Positions 29,976 through 33,742 of a stretch of 33,742 bases of DNA are shown here, piece by piece. The DNA lies in IMG/VR virus record IMGVR_UViG_3300025162_000121, positions 1 through 33,742 of that record; one strand, 5' to 3'. Positions within the stretch are counted from its first letter, which is position 1, and each line of letters begins with the position of its first letter. This stretch comes from a virus. The position numbers were made by a program, and so were the translations under genes. Below the pieces are notes generated by a model that was given only the letters and a program-made list of their open reading frames with translations, was not told the origin of the DNA and made no database searches.

Positions 29976-31001
29976 TTAATAGGCAGCCGAAATAATCGTC
30001 ATACCTTCTGGACGGATACCCCAACCAGAGGTGCTACGCATTGTGTAGAGGGTAGTAATACCACCGTCTGGCAATGGAGTAGGAATCTCTGTAGGAGCAG
30101 CTACGTCGCAGAGCATCAAAGATGTTGCAGTTGTATTTGGTGTTAATTCAGCAAATACGTTGGTGTTGATGCGAGCATTAGCTTTAGGGATCTTCAGTTC
30201 TGGAGCAATCAAAATGATTGCGTCAGTACCGCCGTAACCTTGACCGATGAGCGTGTCATCAGCAGCGAATGAAACATCGTCACCACCTGCCCAAGACGCA
30301 ACAGTTTCAACCAAACCAGCGGCAGTTTCTACACCAGCGCCAATACGTTGGAATTGTGTCAAGGACACGATACCACCGTAAGAGATTTGTTGAATGAAGC
30401 GTTGTGGAGCAAGGAATACCAAGCGCAATGGTTGACCAATTTGCAATGTAGTAGTTTTTAAGTTACCTATTGCATTGAGCAAGAATTGAGCAAGTTGACC
30501 TGAATCCCAAGTGCTATAGCCAGTGTTACCGTTGCTATCAGCGCCTAAGTTAATACGCGTTGCGCCAGCAGTATTGAGCAAGCCTTCGCCGTTGGCTGGG
30601 TTATAGCCGTAGAGAAGAGCGTTACGCAACTGTTGAGCAATACCTTGACGGGCAGCTAAACGGAGTGCTTCTGGGAGTGCATAGCCCCAAGCACCAGTAG
30701 CAGCTTCGTCGAAGTTGTCATACTGAGCGCGGGTTTGCAGACGATAAGTAGCTGTGCTAATCATTGAAGGGATAACAGAAGCTGAAGGCAACTGATTAGC
30801 CGTTGATTGATTTGCTGCTACTTGTGTAGTCAACTGAACCTTTTTAGCGTAAACATAAAGGTCAGCCTCGCCTAGGCGTGGCATTGGATTCTCTGTTGCC
30901 AGAGTGCTAAACGCACCTGAAGCCAAACTGTACTGCATAATCAATTCGGGCATCATAAAGTGCGGATTTACTGTTACATACGAAGGTGCAAAACCTGACA
31001 T
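29976..31001 (-). CDS. Major capsid protein, DUF2184 type (341 aa)
   Basis: Contains the DUF2184 (HK97-fold encapsulin-like) features: TYRLQTRAQYDNFDEAATGA, GWGYALPEALR-like WGYALPEALRLAARQGIAQQ, LLYGYNPANGEGLLN, LRLVFLAPQRFIQQISY, and a C-terminal GWGIRPEGMTII. This protein forms the hexamers and pentamers of the head. The ribosome binding site AAAAAAGGA before the ATG is the strongest in the block, and two hairpins follow the gene, both consistent with very high expression. Confidence 0.88.
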   Translation of the reverse strand: MSGFAPSYVTVNPHFMMPELIMQYSLASGAFSTLATENPMPRLGEADLYVYAKKVQLTTQVAANQSTANQLPSASVIPSMISTATYRLQTRAQYDNFDEAATGAWGYALPEALRLAARQGIAQQLRNALLYGYNPANGEGLLNTAGATRINLGADSNGNTGYSTWDSGQLAQFLLNAIGNLKTTTLQIGQPLRLVFLAPQRFIQQISYGGIVSLTQFQRIGAGVETAAGLVETVASWAGGDDVSFAADDTLIGQGYGGTDAIILIAPELKIPKANARINTNVFAELTPNTTATSLMLCDVAAPTEIPTPLPDGGITTLYTMRSTSGWGIRPEGMTIISAAY

Positions 31002-31016
31002 GATATAGTTCCTTTT

Positions 31017-31676
31017 TTAGATTTGAACCACTGCTACAGGAGCAGCAGAAGAACCACCAACGATGGTATTAGACCAGTTAGCGTTACCAGTACCAGAGCT
31101 ATAACTTACGATCTTGTTACCAGACGTGCTGATACGCAAGATTTTGCAAGGAACAGCAAAGTTGCTTGTTGCGGTTGTTGTTAAACGGTAGTTAACTACG
31201 TCCCAGTAAACAGTTTCAACAATAGAAGAACCTGCCAAAGCAACTACGGAAGCATCGCAAGGCAATGGAATACGCGCACCGCTACCAAAACGATAGAAGT
31301 TTGCGCTCATGCCCGGAGAATACAAAGGTGCAGTGCTTGATGGAGTAGTAATACCTTGGAATGCTTGGTTAAATACAGAGATACCAGTAGGTGCAATAGA
31401 AGCAGTAGCTTGAATCAAAGTGCTACCGAGAGTATCTGTACCCGGTTGAATATCACCAGCGTAAAAACCTTGCTGTGCTGTCGGGATTGTTTCAGCAATT
31501 GGAACGCCGCCCCAGAGAGGAATTGTTGCCGCTGTTGAAAGAACACCGCCAACCAATTGAAACTTAATTGCTGGATCATCTTGTGCATCGCCTTGAGTAA
31601 AACCAGCGGAGTTGACATTAAATAAGCCAGCAGCGTTGGTTGTTACCATAGGGTTTAGAGAAATTTGTGCGGTCAT
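31017..31676 (-). CDS. Head decoration / cement-like protein (219 aa)
   Basis: A Ser/Thr/Ala/Gly-rich beta protein (QISLNPMVTTNAAGLFNVNS, KFQLVGGVLSTAATIPLWGG, YSPGMSANFYRFGSGARIPL, WDVVNYRLTTTATSNFAVPC). It lies directly upstream of the capsid gene with its own AAGGA site. Phages with DUF2184 capsids usually encode a decoration protein at this position. No signal or catalytic motif. Role inferred from place and composition. Confidence 0.7.
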   Translation of the reverse strand: MTAQISLNPMVTTNAAGLFNVNSAGFTQGDAQDDPAIKFQLVGGVLSTAATIPLWGGVPIAETIPTAQQGFYAGDIQPGTDTLGSTLIQATASIAPTGISVFNQAFQGITTPSSTAPLYSPGMSANFYRFGSGARIPLPCDASVVALAGSSIVETVYWDVVNYRLTTTATSNFAVPCKILRISTSGNKIVSYSSGTGNANWSNTIVGGSSAAPVAVVQI

Positions 31677-31686
31677 GGCTTATTCC

Positions 31687-32493
31687 TTATCGCTTTGTAT
31701 TTTCAGTATTAAACTTCATTACCCGATGAGCTGGGAGTTTGAAATCACCTAACCATGCTTCCATATCGCCACGGAATTCTGTGATGGTACGACCAGCGCG
31801 GTCTTTTTTGTGCAATTCGATCAATTGACCTTTTGCAATTGCATTTGTGCCACGGGAAGCAGCTAAAGCGTCAGCGTATACACGTTTTTCAACAACGGCG
31901 AGCATAGCATCGTCTTTGATTGAATTAATGTTTACGTTTTTCATTTCATCGCTATGAGCTTGCAAACCACGAAGCATACGTTTGCGATAAGCAGTTAAGC
32001 TCTCGCCTTGCAACGGACGTGATGCAGATTTACCAAAAGCGGAATACACAGAGTCAGCTTTAGCTTGGCAATCAGCGTAAGCAGCTTCATCTTCGTCGCA
32101 TTTCTTGGCTTCTTCTTCGTCATCCATTTTAGCTTCTTCGTCATCGTCAAATTTCATCTCTCCGGCTGGCATTTCTACCTTGCCTTCAGAATCAGATTTT
32201 TCCATAGGAGCAGCTTTTTCAGATTCATCATCTTTTTTAGCTTTACGCATCATGAATTTTTTAGCTTTGGCTTCAGAATCATCATCTTTTTTAGCTTCTT
32301 CTTCTTCATCGTCATCCATGCGATCATCTTCGTCTTTTTTGGCTTTTTTATCAGCCGCAGTGACTAGGGGTGGAGCAGGTAAGTTTTTTTCCATTTCATC
32401 TAAACGGGTCATTGTTTTACCCAATAAAGACATAATGGCATCTAATTTATCGCCTTGGGCATCTGCCTTTGGCTCAATCTTATTTTCAGTCAT
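31687..32493 (-). CDS. Scaffold-like protein with charged Lys/Asp/Glu repeats (268 aa)
   Basis: I chose the ATG at 32493 because GAGGTG lies nine bases upstream and it overlaps the protease stop by eight bases; an upstream ATG at 32508 would add five residues with no ribosome binding site. The N-terminus is a helix (LDAIMSLLGKTMTRLDEMEK), then about 100 residues of alternating KK and DDEEE blocks (AKKDDDSEAKAKKFMMRKAK), then a folded-looking helical C-terminal part ending GDFKLPAHRVMKFN. Long charged helices between protease and capsid genes are typical of capsid scaffolds removed by the prohead protease. Assignment by composition and gene order. Confidence 0.65.
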   Translation of the reverse strand: MTENKIEPKADAQGDKLDAIMSLLGKTMTRLDEMEKNLPAPPLVTAADKKAKKDEDDRMDDDEEEEAKKDDDSEAKAKKFMMRKAKKDDESEKAAPMEKSDSEGKVEMPAGEMKFDDDEEAKMDDEEEAKKCDEDEAAYADCQAKADSVYSAFGKSASRPLQGESLTAYRKRMLRGLQAHSDEMKNVNINSIKDDAMLAVVEKRVYADALAASRGTNAIAKGQLIELHKKDRAGRTITEFRGDMEAWLGDFKLPAHRVMKFNTENTKR

Positions 32494-33742
32494 TTTCAGA
32501 CACCTCATTGTTAGTTAATAAAACGCCAGCAGCATCGCCACCTTTGTCCCATACTCCTTTTGAACCCCTAGCTTTCGTAACGATTGCTATGTGATCCAGC
32601 AGGAACGGCACACCTTCTATCAAGAGTGGCTCGCCATTCTCAGTAGTCAATGTAATGTTACCAGCAGTTTCGTCAAAAACAACTGCTGGGGAAGTCGATA
32701 CTTCGCCTTCCAAGATTTCGTTAATTGCGTCTTGATCGTAAATCTTCGCAATACCCCAAACTTCATCGCCTTTAATGTAAGGCATTAAAACGCTACCTAC
32801 AGCACGTTTTTTAAATTCTTCTGGGGTTAATACTTGAGTTTCGGGGTGATCCATAACCACCATCAAGCCATTACAGCGCTTTAGAAACTCATCGTTTAAA
32901 TAAAGTGACGGATCGCGCCAAACGTGTTCGCCAATGCTAGACCGGAACGCGAGTCCAGTGCCTGTAATGCGAATTGCCAGTAAAGCAATATTGGCGTACA
33001 TTTGGGGACTAGCCAAAATACCTTGACTGATTAGTTCCGCAATATCAGTTTCAGTTTTGGCTTTAGCAACTTTGAAAGCAATATCCATGCCCGGATGAAG
33101 CGGCAGTGGAGGGCAATCCATACGACACCAATCGTAGCCTGTTGATTCATAATTAAGTTTAACATCGCCTTTTTCTACATTTCGAGCGATATAAGTACAA
33201 AATTGCCCATCATCAAACAATACTTCTAACTTACCTTCGTACTTTAAACCTGTTTCTTCAAAGCACTCACGGCGAACCGCATCCTCTAAATCTTTATCTT
33301 CTGAATTTTGATGCCCGCCGGGTACAGCCCAAGTGCCGGGATAGTCACCACCATCGCCTCGGCGAATCAATAAAATCTCTTCTTCACCCGTAACAAACAT
33401 AATCCCCGCGCAACGTCCAGCCGCGCCCGCGTCGTTTGCAACAGGCATTACTACTGGAGGTTCTTCAGGTACAGTTTCTACGGAATCTTCTTTACAATCA
33501 TTTTCAGGAACTTTATCTTCCTCGTTCCCAAGCTTTACAATCATTTCGTCAGATTTTATGCCGTTAATGTGCTGGGCAATTTGGCGAAGTTTATCCCCAA
33601 TATCTTTAACTTGAAGTTTTTGTAGCTCATGGCTTAAATCAATATGAGCTTCAGGAGTTAATAGTTGTGGGGCTTCATCGCCTTTTAACAGATTAACTTC
33701 CATTTCTTTTAATAACAATTCGTCAAGCCATTCAAGATCATT
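32486..33742 (-). CDS. Nudix hydrolase fused to DUF2213-type prohead protease (partial at right edge)
   Basis: The frame is open to the right edge, so the true start is outside. Numbered from a TTG at 33718: residues 1-55 are a helical leader; 101-220 a Nudix domain with AVPGGHQNSEDKDLEDAVRR and RECFEETGL, in which the REUxEExGU half is intact but the preceding Gly-to-Glu spacing is two residues longer than the canonical Nudix box. Residues 240-400 look like the DUF2213 capsid maturation protease (VWRDPSLYLNDEFLKRCNGL, VVMDHPET with His291, VGSVLMPYIKGDEVWGIAKI, STSPAVVF with Ser341/343). The protease should process the scaffold and capsid. The role of the Nudix domain, which normally cleaves nucleoside diphosphate derivatives, is unknown. 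Confidence 0.8.
   Translation of the reverse strand, partial: NDLEWLDELLLKEMEVNLLKGDEAPQLLTPEAHIDLSHELQKLQVKDIGDKLRQIAQHINGIKSDEMIVKLGNEEDKVPENDCKEDSVETVPEEPPVVMPVANDAGAAGRCAGIMFVTGEEEILLIRRGDGGDYPGTWAVPGGHQNSEDKDLEDAVRRECFEETGLKYEGKLEVLFDDGQFCTYIARNVEKGDVKLNYESTGYDWCRMDCPPLPLHPGMDIAFKVAKAKTETDIAELISQGILASPQMYANIALLAIRITGTGLAFRSSIGEHVWRDPSLYLNDEFLKRCNGLMVVMDHPETQVLTPEEFKKRAVGSVLMPYIKGDEVWGIAKIYDQDAINEILEGEVSTSPAVVFDETAGNITLTTENGEPLLIEGVPFLLDHIAIVTKARGSKGVWDKGGDAAGVLLTNNEVSEND

Noticed and set aside
32065-32518. Phe/Ser-rich plus-strand frames opposite the scaffold gene
   Set aside because: They are the complement of GAN/AAR codon runs (Ser/Phe-rich), with no start signals.

Overview
The window is a 33.7 kb piece of a tailed dsDNA bacteriophage with a contractile tail (myovirus morphology). 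This follows from a sheath gene directly followed by a tail tube gene, a tail-assembly chaperone pair with a frameshift overlap, a tape measure, baseplate hub, spike, gp25-like and gpJ-like proteins, and a DUF2184-type major capsid gene. A complete SAR lysozyme / holin / Rz / embedded Rz1 cassette points to a Gram-negative host. The DNA is AT-rich. The mixture of SNF2 helicase, dNTP diphosphohydrolase, 2OG-Fe(II) oxygenase, glycosyltransferases and Ser/Gly-repeat fibres is what I would expect of an uncultured aquatic phage, but host and lineage are inference. Terminase, most or all of the portal, and the DNA polymerase lie outside the window.

Layout. (1) 1-3167, plus strand: the end of a SNF2-type helicase, then a chain of very small genes joined by ATGA stop-start overlaps, a DNA methyltransferase, a dATP/dGTP diphosphohydrolase-like gene and a small membrane protein. 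A 38-bp perfect direct repeat (1286-1323 and 2479-2516) carrying a ribosome binding site and start codon flanks the methyltransferase cassette. (2) 3145-3403, minus: a small helix-turn-helix gene with its own promoter-like sequence but an in-frame TGA. (3) 3411-5082, minus: lysis cassette, including an Rz1 lipoprotein nested out of frame inside Rz. (4) 5109-9609, minus: a glycosylation and modification island (GT2-methyltransferase fusion, GT2-GT9 N-half fusion, separate GT9 C-half, 2OG-Fe(II) oxygenase) with tail-fibre-associated small genes. (5) 9630-17072, minus: adhesion genes, namely a tandemly duplicated Gly-rich protein, a 1200-residue collagen-like Gly-Phe/Tyr-Ser repeat fibre, and a fibre with an S74 intramolecular chaperone. 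(6) 17105-29258, minus: baseplate, tail and neck. (7) 29320-33742, minus: capsid genes, with two TTCG-loop terminators around the gene downstream of the capsid gene, and at the right edge a Nudix/prohead-protease fusion that runs off the window.

How it fits together: the minus-strand block reads as a late operon transcribed from the right (protease, scaffold, cement, capsid, neck, sheath, tube, chaperones, tape measure, baseplate, fibres, decoration enzymes, lysis) and converges on the plus-strand DNA-metabolism genes near 3150. The most interesting system-level possibility is that the Ser-rich repeat fibre is a substrate for the adjacent glycosyltransferases and oxygenase. Also notable are a beta-rich domain that recurs in the sheath, gpJ-like and gpI-like proteins, and a virion-anchor domain shared by the two fibres. 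All family assignments come from reading motifs by eye; no database search was run.
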